24,402 bases of DNA from an uncultured Campylobacter sp. (GTDB lineage Bacteria; Campylobacterota; Campylobacteria; Campylobacterales; Campylobacteraceae): contig NZ_CALJPC010000056.1 of assembly GCF_937981295.1 (NCBI RefSeq), forward strand, positions 1 to 24,402, given 5' to 3'. The translations under genes and the position numbers were made by a program. Below are positions 16,201 through 23,212 of the stretch, in pieces. The number at the start of each line of letters is the position of its first letter. Positions within the stretch are counted from its first letter, which is position 1. Under the pieces are notes generated by a model that saw only the letters and a program-made list of their open reading frames with translations, was not told where the DNA came from and ran no database searches.

Positions 16201-16348
16201 ATGTAGCGCTTACGACGATTTGCGGCGGCGTGAGTTGCGGATACTCCTCGACGGAGGAATTTTTAAGAGCCAAAACGCCCGCGATTACGATGATGATCGA
16301 AACGACGCAGGCAAAAACGGGGCGGTTGATGAAAAATTTAGAAAACAT
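13190..16348 (-). CDS. cmeB: RND inner-membrane multidrug transporter CmeB (AcrB/HAE1 family)
   Basis: This 1052-residue protein starts with MFSKFFINRPVFACVVSI, the standard HAE1 RND start. The proton-relay residues are present: Asp409-Asp410 in TM4 (AIGIVVDDAIIVIENV) and Lys939 in TM10 (LIGLAAKNAILIVEFA), equivalent to AcrB D407/D408/K940. Twelve membrane helices and two large periplasmic loops fit the trimeric proton/drug antiporter. Full length with no visible lesion. It is the second gene of the operon: its ATG overlaps the cmeA stop by one base (TAATG), and its end overlaps cmeC by 14 nt, so translation of the three genes is coupled. It takes drugs from the periplasm and outer leaflet of the inner membrane and passes them to CmeC through CmeA. 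Confidence 0.96.
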   Translation of the reverse strand: MFSKFFINRPVFACVVSIIIVIAGVLALKNSSVEEYPQLTPPQIVVSATYSGADAQTIADVVAAPLENAINGVENMIYMESSASSSGDVRINVYFQIGTNPADAKVNVNNRVTPALTLLPDEVRRYGVTVTERSSTMLEVLAFYDPSEQMDVVEMQNYVAINVVDELKRVPGVGEAQALGTKDYAMRIWVKPELLKKFNVTTAEIIAAISEQNSQYAAGKMGEQPMNLGNPYVYAIKPEGRLKTVEEFENIIIRAQKDGNFLRVKDVAEVKLGGASYNISAKFNGKEMVPVLIFMQSGANALAVVEAVNKRIDELKPNFPGELTYDVAYDTTSFVKVSIEEVIHTFIEALILVIIVMYMFLGNLRATIIPTLAAPVSICGAFIGIYAFGFSINLITLFALILAIGIVVDDAIIVIENVERILHEEPDLSVKEATTKAMGEIVAPVISIVLVLSAVFVPVAFMEGFTGVMQRQFALTLVASVCFSGFVALTLTPALCALILQKKESEPFFFIRWFNNLFSISTKIYAAGVGMVLRHVLISLVFVGIIIYAMIELLKLTPSGLVPNEDKGSIMAMTTLPSASTLPRTEADQDFIANIAKKYPNVKDITQITGYDMLAGALRENAGAFFMKLKDWKDRPGDENSNFALAAALNGQLYGADRNSMTYVVTPPPIMGLSLTGGFELYAQSTTGKSYDEIRADMDRVTAKANQHPALKLVRTTLDTDFPQYKLYIDKEKVKMLGVKIADIFTVLNSTIGQYYINDFNLLGRTFKVYIRATQNYRDDPNDLKSLYVRSGSGDLIALNSLVRLERSLGPDSVNRFNAFPAAQIMGEPNTGYTSGQAIAAIQEVIKEELPSGYSIGWAGSAYQEVSETGKGAQAFVFGMIFVFLILAAQYERWLMPLAVLTAVPFSVFGALVFTYFRGLNNDIYFQIGLLLLIGLAAKNAILIVEFAMNEHLNNHRPIAEAAVEAAKMRFRPIVMTSLAFGLGVLPMVIATGAGAASRHALGTGVVGGMLAASTIAIFFVPLFFYLLESFNAWLDRRGKKVQTNEVNDENK

Positions 16349-17475
16349 TATTTCCCGCTTTCCGCATTGCTCTGAGACGCTTCAGGCTGTCCCGCTACGT
16401 AAGGATCGGTGCTTGCGGGTACGGGAGTGACCTTGGAGCCCACGTTGATCTTTTTAAAATTATCCAAAATGATCTGATCGCCGTCTTGTAGCCCGCTTGA
16501 GATCGTCGCCGTGCGGGTATCTTGAGCCGTGATTTTGACCACTTTTTTAGCGACTTTTCCGTCTTGCACGACGTAAACTATGGTGTTGCTAAGGTCTTGC
16601 TTGAGCGCAACTTGCGGAATTTTAAAGCCGTTTTTCTGATAAAAGCCCTCGACGCTTACTTTGGTAAAAATTCCAGGGCGAATTTCTAAGTTTGGATTTG
16701 GAATTTGAGCTTTGGCGCTGACTGACGCGGTGTTTGTATTGATGACGCTATCGATAAAGCTTAGCGTGCCATTGTAGTCTTTGCCGCCGAGATTTATGCT
16801 TACCTGACGTCCCAGCTGCTTCCACTGCCCGTTTCTTAAATTTGCATCAAGCTCCAGTCTATCGACGTCTGCGATGCCGAATTCCACGTCGATCGGATCA
16901 AATTTAGAAAGCCTAACCAGATCCTCGCCAACATTTACGTATGCGCCTACGTCCTTTTGCGTATCGCCCGCCATGCCGTCAAAAGGCGCGGTCACGAGCG
17001 AGTGGTCAAAATCAATCTTGGCGCTTTTAAAATTTGCTTCGGCCACCATAAACGCGGCCTTTGCGGTGTCGAAATCCTTTTGAGAGATCGTGTTGCCGGC
17101 TTTTAGCGCCTTGGCTCTTTTGTAGTCCGCCGAGGCGCTTTGAAGAGTAGCGTTTGCGCTGTCAAACGCCGCTTGGTAGCGCGAGCGGTTGATCTCGTAG
17201 AGCACGTCGCCCTTTTTGACGCTATGACCAGGCTCGAAAAGCTGCTTTTCGATGGTGCCCGAAACCTGCGGTTTTAGCATTATCTCAAGCTCGCTTACGG
17301 TCTGTCCGTTAAATTTTAAAATTATCGGCACGTCGGCGGATTTTGCCGTAAATACGCCGACCGGCAGCGCAGGCATCTCATCGCCTTGCTTCGCGTCTTT
17401 ATCTTCCTTTTTTTCAAAATAGGAGCAGCCCGAAACTAAAAACGCTGCGAAAATCAAACTGGCGACTTTTTTCAT
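16348..17475 (-). CDS. cmeA: RND periplasmic adaptor lipoprotein CmeA
   Basis: This 375-residue adaptor starts at ATG 17475 with AGAGGA upstream. The lipoprotein signal ends in V-S-G-C with lipid Cys17. A barrel-sandwich half (LKPQVSGTIEKQLFEPGHSV) and lipoyl motif KKGDVLYEI come next, then an alpha-hairpin of about residues 100-160, the second lipoyl half (SLVTAPFDGMAGDTQKDVGA) and beta-barrel and membrane-proximal domains. It bridges CmeB and CmeC in the periplasm. The C-terminal 30 residues are a Pro/Ser/Gln-rich tail. It is the first gene of the operon, and its upstream region holds a -10 box and a CmeR-like palindrome. In C. jejuni the repressor gene cmeR sits immediately upstream; here that place is taken by a divergent thiD. 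Confidence 0.95.
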   Translation of the reverse strand: MKKVASLIFAAFLVSGCSYFEKKEDKDAKQGDEMPALPVGVFTAKSADVPIILKFNGQTVSELEIMLKPQVSGTIEKQLFEPGHSVKKGDVLYEINRSRYQAAFDSANATLQSASADYKRAKALKAGNTISQKDFDTAKAAFMVAEANFKSAKIDFDHSLVTAPFDGMAGDTQKDVGAYVNVGEDLVRLSKFDPIDVEFGIADVDRLELDANLRNGQWKQLGRQVSINLGGKDYNGTLSFIDSVINTNTASVSAKAQIPNPNLEIRPGIFTKVSVEGFYQKNGFKIPQVALKQDLSNTIVYVVQDGKVAKKVVKITAQDTRTATISSGLQDGDQIILDNFKKINVGSKVTPVPASTDPYVAGQPEASQSNAESGK

Positions 17476-17509
17476 ATAATTTCCTCTAATTGGGTTAAAA
17501 TTTTGTATT

Positions 17510-17525
17510 TGTAATAGTTATTACG
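17510..17525. promoter_or_regulatory. CmeR-like operator palindrome
   Basis: TGTAATAGTTATTACG is a 16-bp inverted repeat (arms TGTAATA and TATTACG, one mismatch). It is very close to the TGTAATA-N2-TATTACA site bound by the TetR-family repressor CmeR in C. jejuni. It lies 35-50 bp upstream of the cmeA start, just downstream of the likely transcription start, where binding would block the operon. Confidence 0.7.
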
Positions 17526-17537
17526 AAACGAACGTAG

Positions 17538-17543
17538 ATTATA
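17538..17543 (-). promoter_or_regulatory. -10 element of the cmeABC operon
   Basis: On the minus strand this is TATAAT, preceded by T-rich sequence (GTTTTTAT). It would start transcription near 17531, just before the palindrome at 17510-17525, leaving a leader of about 55 nt. Confidence 0.6.
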
Positions 17544-17618
17544 ATAAAAACTACATAAAGAAAACTTAAATTTAGCCCGTAAAATAATCTACCGAGTGGA
17601 ATTATAGCGGAATTTCGA

Positions 17619-17624
17619 TATAAT
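17619..17624 (+). promoter_or_regulatory. -10 element of thiD
   Basis: TATAAT lies 26 bp before the thiD ATG. Transcription would start near 17631, leaving a leader of only about 20 nt. That is too short for a TPP riboswitch, and no riboswitch motif was found. Confidence 0.55.
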
Positions 17625-17649
17625 CGCGCTAAAATTTTAAAGGCTTTTT

Positions 17650-18792
17650 ATGAGAAAAATTCTTACTATCGCGGGTTCTGATAGTGGCGGCGGCGCGGGC
17701 ATCCAGGCAGATATCAAGACGATCAGCGCGCATAAGATGTTTGCCATGAGCGCTATTACGGCGATTACGGCGCAAAATTCGCGCGGCGTATTCGGCGTGC
17801 TAGATGTTTCGCCAGATTTTGTGGAGGCACAGCTGGATGCGATTTTTAGCGATATCTTTCCGGACGCCGTTAAAATCGGAATGATCTCCAATGAGGGGGT
17901 TGCTGAGGCCATCGCAAAGAGCCTGAGCAGGCACGGCGCGAAAAACGTCGTCTTAGATCCCGTGATGGTCGCTACCAGCGGCGGAGTTTTGATGAAAAAA
18001 AGCGCGCTGCATGCGCTAAAATACAAGCTCGCCCCCGCCGCAGATATAATCACGCCTAACGTGCGCGAGGCCGAGGTTTTGGCGGAGATGAAAATTTTAA
18101 GCTTAGCAGGTATGCGCGCCGCAGCGGTTAAAATTTCGCAGTTTTTCGGCGGCGCGATTTTGATTAAAGGCGGCGATCTTGCGGGTGCGAGCGCGGCTTG
18201 CGGCGCGACTTGCATTGCGGCGGAAGCGGATACGGCGGAAGCGGATACGGCGGAAACGGATACAGCGCGAAATTTTAATGCTTCGCAGCGCGAAGCGAGC
18301 GAAAATGGCGCACGTGAAAATTCTGCGAGTTCGACGAAGAGCGCAAATTTCGCGGCTGAAAATTTTACTAGCGAATGCAAAATTTTAACGGCGAGCGCGG
18401 AGCCCTCTTTTGAACAAAATTTATCCGCAGCGCCTTTAGATGACGGCTTTAAACTAAGCAGCGAGGGCGAGGATTCGAGAAATTTAGCGGTTGATATTTT
18501 GTACGAAAACGGCAAATTTTATGAGTTTTCCGCGCCTAAAATTTCTACGCGTAACACCCACGGCACGGGCTGCACGCTCTCAAGCGCGATCGCGTGCGCG
18601 CTGGCGGCGGGGCTTAGTCTGCCTGCAGCCGTTGCCCATGCCAAAGGCTTCGTGCGTAGGGCGCTTGGCTGGGGTGAGCAGATCGGGCACGGATGCGGCG
18701 CGATAGATCATTATTTCACGGTCCAAGATCCCTTCGGCGCGGACTTTGGCGGATCTTGCGCGAATGAAATCAAAATCATCGCCCCGGATTAA
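17650..18792 (+). CDS. thiD: Hydroxymethylpyrimidine/phosphomethylpyrimidine kinase ThiD with a ~100-residue insert
   Basis: ThiD phosphorylates HMP and HMP-phosphate for thiamine synthesis in the cytosol. The N-terminus ILTIAGSDSGGGAGIQADIK (5-24), KIGMIS (75-80), VLDPVMVATSG (101-111), TPNVREAEVL (135-144) and ILIKGGDL (170-177) are all present, as is the anion-hole/catalytic segment THGTGCTLSSA (303-313, Cys308). The protein has 380 residues where the family has about 265-275. The excess is one block, residues 179-279, placed exactly between KGGDL and AVDILY, which are normally separated by only a few residues. The block is low-complexity (Ala, Glu, Ser, Asn, Thr) and begins with three copies of the pentapeptide AEADT. 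All core motifs remain intact, so the enzyme is probably active with a disordered loop. It is divergent from cmeA. No other thiamine gene is in the window. Confidence 0.92.
   Translation: MRKILTIAGSDSGGGAGIQADIKTISAHKMFAMSAITAITAQNSRGVFGVLDVSPDFVEAQLDAIFSDIFPDAVKIGMISNEGVAEAIAKSLSRHGAKNVVLDPVMVATSGGVLMKKSALHALKYKLAPAADIITPNVREAEVLAEMKILSLAGMRAAAVKISQFFGGAILIKGGDLAGASAACGATCIAAEADTAEADTAETDTARNFNASQREASENGARENSASSTKSANFAAENFTSECKILTASAEPSFEQNLSAAPLDDGFKLSSEGEDSRNLAVDILYENGKFYEFSAPKISTRNTHGTGCTLSSAIACALAAGLSLPAAVAHAKGFVRRALGWGEQIGHGCGAIDHYFTVQDPFGADFGGSCANEIKIIAPD
18220..18264 (+). repeat. 15-bp x 3 coding minisatellite in thiD
   Basis: Three tandem 15-bp units (GCGGAAGCGGATACG twice, then a copy with two changes) encode AEADT-AEADT-AETDT. 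The unit is a multiple of three, so copy-number change would alter protein length without breaking the frame. A perfect hairpin, GCTTCGC-AGC-GCGAAGC, follows at 18280-18296. Confidence 0.9.
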
Positions 18793-19140
18793 AATTTCAA
18801 GCGCTCATTGAAATCCCTGCATTCGTAAAATTTCAAAATTCCGCTGCTATTAAATTTAACCTAGCGGCACGAGATCGTCCGAATGGCTCGTCGCGACTTG
18901 TGATAAACGGCGGGATTGCGCGGCTAAAAAGCGTGCGCTACGGGGATATGCGCACTTAAAATTTTAGTTGATTTTTAGGCATCATAATCCGCGTAGAATT
19001 TTAAAGAATTTTTGAATTTTATTGTAGGGTTCGCGTTGCAAGTTAGGGCTTTCCTTATTTGCCTTATGCTATAGCCCTGCTTCGTGGCATTGTTAAATTT
19101 GCGTTATTTCTTATAGGTCTTTATACGCGAAAAAAGTGGA

Positions 19141-19314
19141 TTATAAATATAAGCTAGTCATGCACTCACTGCTCACGTTACTACCTGCCTTCGCCCCTTC
19201 AAGGTAGATGCATCATTGTATGCCGACCATTGCGCTATACTTGCCGCAGCATTGCGACACCGCTGCGAATTCGCGATCCATGCCTGTCGTCTCATATTCG
19301 CTGAGCTTACTAAA
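19141..19314 (-). pseudogene. Possible remnant of a small gene
   Basis: A minus-strand frame reads KLSEYETTGMDREFAAVSQC and on to a TGA at 19213-19215. It then continues in the same frame, CIYLEGAKAGSNVSSECMTS, to TAA at 19141-19143. No ribosome site precedes the ATG at 19281. The sequence looks protein-like (two Cys clusters, good residue balance) but I do not recognise it, and chance is possible. Confidence 0.25.
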
Positions 19315-19339
19315 ATTCCAAATTTTCTAGCAAAAGAGT

Positions 19340-19345
19340 TATAAT
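19340..19345 (+). promoter_or_regulatory. -10 element of the MFS transporter gene
   Basis: TATAAT lies 31 bp before ATG 19377, with no clear -35 box. The leader would be about 25 nt and contains the ribosome site TAGGA. Confidence 0.55.
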
Positions 19346-19376
19346 GGCTAAAATTACGTAAATTTAGGAATTTAAA

Positions 19377-20528
19377 ATGCGCTGCAAAAAAGGACTACTA
19401 CCCTTAATCATCGCCTCGGGGACAATCTCTGCCGCAGATAACTGGATCGCATCCCTACTGCTACCTAGCATCGCAGATACGTTTGGGGTGCAGGTAAGCG
19501 CAGCCTCGACAGTTTTGACGGCATATCTGATCCCCTATGGCTTACTTCAGCCGGTTTACGGACATCTTAGCGATCGCTACGGCAGAGGTAAAATTTTAAT
19601 TCTGCTAATGCTCTTTTTGGCGATATTTACGCTTCTTTGTTCCACTGCAAAAAGTCTAGCGTGGCTTGTTTTATTTCGTTTTTGCACGGGATGCGCGGCA
19701 GCGGGTATAATCGCCGTCTGCCTCGGCGTTATAGGCGATGCATATGACGATAAGGATAGACAAAAAATCGTAGCGATATTTCTAGGCTCGGTATTTTTAG
19801 GGCAGGGACTGAGTGCAGCTTTAGGCGGGTGGGCGGTGGCTAGATTTTCTTGGAGGGAGATATTTTTAGCCTTTTCTGCGCTGTCTGCAGTATCTTTCGT
19901 ATCACTATTTACGCTAAATTTCAAAGACGCTCCGAAAAGCGGAGGCGAGAGCTTCGTAAAATCCATAGCTAGCTTGCGCGGCGATGCTGCGCTTTTGAGA
20001 AGCTATTTTTTGGCTTTATGTAATGGCGTAATTGTGCTCGGGGCGTACTCATTCATAGGCGCTTATCTACTTAAAAAACTGTGCTTGAGCTCAAATTTCG
20101 CCGGAGCCTGCCTTATGCTTTACGGCGTCGCTTGCTTTTTGGCAGGAAACGCTGCTAGATATTTAAAAGAGAAGTTGCCGCCAAAAAAAATTCTATCCCT
20201 CGGCTTTTTAGCGTCCGCTTCGGCGCTGTGCCTTTTGGCGAGTTGCTTCGCTGCCACCGCATATGTAGGGACGTTTTTGCTGGGATTCGGCTATGTTTGC
20301 GCGCAGTCCGTCCTAGCAAGCGCGGCACTTCGTTGTGGCTCCGCCAAAGGTCTATCCTCCGGGATCATAGGCACGGCGATATTTTTCGGAGGTGGTATCG
20401 GTACTGCCGTAGGTGGTAAGGCGCTTGAATATTTAAGCTACCAAGGGCTATTTTGCGGCTTTGCTGCGTTAGCCGCCGCGCTGCTGATTTTTTACCGTGT
20501 AAGCTTTAAGGGCACGCGAGAAATTTAA
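19377..20528 (+). CDS. MFS transporter, DHA1-type drug efflux family
   Basis: This 383-residue protein has twelve hydrophobic segments. TM1 carries AADNWIASLLLPSIADTFG, the typical DHA1 start (acidic residue, then LPSIA..FG). Motif A follows as GHLSDRYGRGKI (62-73), and RFCTGCAAAGI (about 101-111) matches the RxxxGxGaA motif B region. GQGLSAALGGWAV (143-155) resembles motif C (GxxxGPxxGG), which marks proton-driven exporters. The protein probably exports a small molecule or drug across the inner membrane; the substrate cannot be told from sequence. The start at ATG 19377 has AGGA 7 nt upstream and its own -10 box. It is a single gene, with a decayed yagU-like gene following on the same strand. 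Confidence 0.9.
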   Translation: MRCKKGLLPLIIASGTISAADNWIASLLLPSIADTFGVQVSAASTVLTAYLIPYGLLQPVYGHLSDRYGRGKILILLMLFLAIFTLLCSTAKSLAWLVLFRFCTGCAAAGIIAVCLGVIGDAYDDKDRQKIVAIFLGSVFLGQGLSAALGGWAVARFSWREIFLAFSALSAVSFVSLFTLNFKDAPKSGGESFVKSIASLRGDAALLRSYFLALCNGVIVLGAYSFIGAYLLKKLCLSSNFAGACLMLYGVACFLAGNAARYLKEKLPPKKILSLGFLASASALCLLASCFAATAYVGTFLLGFGYVCAQSVLASAALRCGSAKGLSSGIIGTAIFFGGGIGTAVGGKALEYLSYQGLFCGFAALAAALLIFYRVSFKGTREI

Positions 20529-20560
20529 TGCTTCGCGAAAATAGCAGAATTTAAAATTAA

Positions 20561-20829
20561 GCACACTTCGCTACCGAGAAATTTCCTAAAATTACGCTAT
20601 TTCAGGGCGTCGCATTGGCATCGTCGTAAATATCGCAGTGCATTGCATCACGCTGCCGCTTTTAGGACTTACACCACCGATTTTTCAGCTTCCGTGGTAT
20701 GAGTTCGTTTCGGGATTTTTTGGGCACGTGGTTTGGTTTTGGGCGATCGAAGTATTCCGCCGCGATCCACGAAACCGCTTAACCGACGAGCCAGATTCTG
20801 CGGATCGCCAAAGTACTTCGTCCCTTTAA
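20561..20829 (+). pseudogene. yagU: yagU (DUF1440) remnant: 5' truncated and frameshifted
   Basis: Only the last ~90 codons of a YagU-type inner-membrane protein remain. In one frame, HFATEKFPKITLFQGVA (20564-20614) matches the YagU segment VAEVFPKIKLWQG. At 20615-20616 the frame shifts, and GIVVNIAVHCITLPLLGLTPP (from 20617), FQLPWYEFVSGFFGHVVWFWAIE, RRDPRN and RLTDEPD continue to TAA at 20827-20829. These correspond closely to the E. coli YagU C-terminus (LMGLTPPVFDLPWYE, FGHLVWFWSIE, RRDLRNRITHEPD) as I remember it. Adding one T (GCATTTGGC, Ala-Phe-Gly) would repair the shift. Everything upstream is missing; the preceding gene is the intact MFS transporter. The GTG at 20638 is an internal codon, not a real start. 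Confidence 0.8.
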
Positions 20830-20949
20830 TTAAAATTTGAAATTCCGCATGGCTCCGCTAGGAATTCCATAATTTCTCAAATACGCTTGAAATTCACGAT
20901 AAATTTTTATGTTAAAATTATGATTAATAAAATTTCAAAAGGAGCGGCA

Positions 20950-22533
20950 ATGAAATATAGAATTCTAGTTGCAACCTTTACGGCTGCTCTGGGCTTGCAG
21001 GGAGCGCTTGCGAGCGATTTTGACGAGCAGGCTTGCGCGGCGCTAAAGGGCACGAAAATTTACGATACAAAGATTAGCGAAGCGATCTGGAATCAAAGCG
21101 GCGAAATCGGCGCCGATAAGATGTCTGCGCTAACGGGAGGCGCTAAAAAGACGCTAAAAGCAGCGCCGCACTGCATAATTCACGGCGAGATAGCCTCGCG
21201 TACGGGCTCGGATGGCAAGCATTACGGCATAAAATTTGAGCTGCGCTTGCCAGGCGACTGGAACGGCAAGCTGCTATTTCAGGGCGGAGGCGGTTTGGAC
21301 GGCTTTGTAGCACCGGCTCTTGGCGCCGTGCCTATCCGCACTAGCACCGCAACGCCCGCGCTTATGAGGGGCTATGCGGTCGTCACGACCGATTCGGGAC
21401 ATCCTACGCCTACGCCCGAGTTTGGGCTTGAGCAACAGGCACGGTTAGACTATGCCTATCAGGCTATCGGCAAGGTCGCGAGCGTCTCAAAGCAGCTGGT
21501 TTTTGCGACGTATAAAAAAGCACCCGCGCACAGCTACTTTATGGGCTGCTCAAACGGCGGGCGCTCGGCTCTGATGGCGGCGCAGAGGTATCCGCTGGAA
21601 TTTGACGGCGTAATCGCGGCAAATCCGGGTTTTAGGCTTTCGCGCGCGGCGATCGCGGAGCAGTGGGACAACCGGTAGCTTATGAAGATCGCGCCTAAAA
21701 ACGCCGCAGGGGATAAAATTTTTGCAAACGTCCTTACGCAGGAGGATTTGGATAAGCTAAGCAGGGCGGTTTTAGATAAATGCGATGCGCTAAACGGCCT
21801 AAAAGACGGAATCATCGGCGCTTGGGAGCGTTGCGAGTTCGATCCCAGCGGACTTGATCTGCCCAAAGATAAAATTTCTGCGATAAAGGCGATATTTGAC
21901 GGCGCAAAAAACAGCAAGGGCGAGCAAATTTACAGCGGCTGGTTTTACGATGCCGGAGTAAATCAGCCCGGCTGGCGCATGTGGAAGCTTGGCGACTCGC
22001 AAACGGCAGAGCCAAATGCTAGAAATATCGTACTCTCAAAGGGTTCGATGAATTATTATTTCTTGACGCCGCCGCAACCGGAGTTTGATCTGATGAGCTT
22101 TGATTTTGATAAGAACGTAGAGCGAACATTTGAAACCGCGGCGATAAACGATGCGATTTCGACCAAGCTAGATAGCTTCCGCGCTAACGGCGGTAAGCTC
22201 ATCATTGTAACGGGCGTTTCCGATCCCGTATTTTCGGCGATGGATCAGCGCGATTGGTTTAAAAAGCTAGTGGAAATGAACGCGAATGCGGACGAATTTG
22301 CGCGATTTTTTGCACTGCCTGGGATGAATCACTGTGGCGGCGGTAACGGCATCGATGACGTCGATCCGCTAAGCGCGCTTGAAGCGTGGCGCGAGCAGGG
22401 AACGGCTCCATCTAGCCTGCTAGGCAAAAGCACGAGCCGCGCCGGCAAGCAGATCCCTATCTGCGCGTACCCAAAAGTCGCTACCTACGTAGGCGACGAC
22501 GAAAATAGCGCGAGTAGCTTTGAGTGCAGATAA
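20950..22533 (+). pseudogene. Tannase/feruloyl esterase family protein, interrupted by one TAG
   Basis: ATG 20950 follows AAAGGAG. It opens a secreted protein (signal MKYRILVATFTAALGLQGALA, cleavage near residue 21) of about 527 codons with one in-frame amber codon at position 243 (21676-21678). The frame after the TAG is the same and complete. The family's CS-D-HC arrangement is intact across both halves: C200-S201 in MGCSNGGR, D425 in VTGVSDPVFS and H461-C462 in PGMNHCGGG. The Ser-Asp-His triad is linked by a Cys-Cys bridge. Such enzymes hydrolyse gallate, ferulate or related esters in the periplasm or outside the cell. The context DNR-TAG-LMK suggests CAG (Gln) to TAG. An ATG at 21682 could give the 3' half alone, but that would lack the nucleophile. 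A candidate -10 (TATGAT, 20919-20924) precedes the gene, and a lipoprotein gene starts 21 nt after its stop. Confidence 0.85.
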
Positions 22534-22554
22534 AATTTATTTAAAGGAGTAAAG

Positions 22555-23037
22555 ATGAGAGGTAAAATTTTAATCGCGGCCTTTGCGGTGGCGCTTTTGT
22601 GCGGCTGCGCGGCGCACGACGCAAAGCTAGGCAAGGATACGAGCGCAATGGATAAGAGGGGCGAAGGCGCGGCTGCGGACTGCGGCGCTAGTGAGGGCGT
22701 CTGCAAGGTACCCGCGGTGCAGGGGCCGATGATAGGCAGCGGCACGGATGAGCACGGCTGCTTGGTTGCCGCGGGGCAGAGCTTTTCAAAGATCAAGAAT
22801 GGCTGCGTGCAGGTTTTTGACGTCGCGGACGTGAGGCTGCACGATCCGGATAACGCTACGCTTGCGATCTACGGGATATTTTCCGCGGATAAAAGCAGAG
22901 TAGAAATTTTTTGGGCGAGCTTGCCGCAGAGCGAAATTTTAAGCAAAGTTAAGGGTGGCTGCTACGTCTCGAAGGACGGAAAAATTTCGCTGCTAAAAAC
23001 AAAAAGCGGCAAGGGCTATAAGATCCACAGAAAATAG
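22555..23037 (+). CDS. Conserved-type lipoprotein, function unknown
   Basis: This 160-residue lipoprotein starts at ATG 22555 with AAAGGAG 5 nt upstream. The signal peptide ends in L-L-C-G-C with lipid Cys18. A low-complexity linker follows (to about residue 55), then GSGTDEHGCLVAAGQSFSKI (61-80) and NGCVQVF. This recalls a motif of small proteobacterial envelope proteins (D-x-H-G-C-x-x-x-A-G-x-x-x-x-x...C). The C-terminal half (LAIYGIFSADKSRVEIFW ... GGCYVSKDGKISL) looks like an antiparallel beta fold of the kind found in lysozyme-inhibitor-like lipoproteins; this is a guess from pattern. It lies 21 nt after the interrupted tannase gene, so the two were probably co-transcribed. A hairpin overlaps its stop codon. 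Confidence 0.8.
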   Translation: MRGKILIAAFAVALLCGCAAHDAKLGKDTSAMDKRGEGAAADCGASEGVCKVPAVQGPMIGSGTDEHGCLVAAGQSFSKIKNGCVQVFDVADVRLHDPDNATLAIYGIFSADKSRVEIFWASLPQSEILSKVKGGCYVSKDGKISLLKTKSGKGYKIHRK

Positions 23038-23060
23038 CGGGTGAAATTTTAAGCCCGCTA
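23035..23060 (+). terminator. Hairpin terminator after the lipoprotein gene
   Basis: TAGCGGG (23035-23041, including the stop codon) pairs perfectly with CCCGCTA (23054-23060) around a 12-nt loop and is followed by AATTTC. It probably ends the tannase-lipoprotein transcript. Confidence 0.5.
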
Positions 23061-23212
23061 AATTTCGCGCGCCGCGGAGAAATTTAATCCAAGCGCGCCA
23101 GGACTTAGGCCGGCTTAACAGGCTAAGACGTAAATTTAGAGCAAATTAATACCGAGCCGATTCGGTTATTTGCGGTATCTGCCGCTGATAAAATTTAATC
23201 AAAGGAGCAAAA

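Larger units (their letters stand above)
18793..19376. other. Intergenic region with a possible terminator and a decayed frame
   Basis: 584 bp without a sound gene. A 7-bp AT-rich hairpin, ATTTCAA-GCGCTCA-TTGAAAT (18794-18814), follows thiD and may be a weak terminator. On the minus strand, 19141-19314 reads as a protein-like frame with one internal TGA (see findings). The 3' end carries the MFS promoter. Confidence 0.5.

Noticed and set aside
17526..17649. TPP riboswitch upstream of thiD
   Set aside because: The expected leader is only about 20 nt, and none of the conserved TPP-aptamer words is present.
17637..18515. 292-codon minus-strand frame opposite thiD
   Set aside because: Long but antisense to an unmistakable kinase; Ala/Ser/Leu-rich translation results from GC-rich third positions.
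20638..20829. Independent 63-residue gene with a GTG start
   Set aside because: The YagU similarity continues upstream of the GTG in the same frame and then in a shifted frame; it is a pseudogene end.
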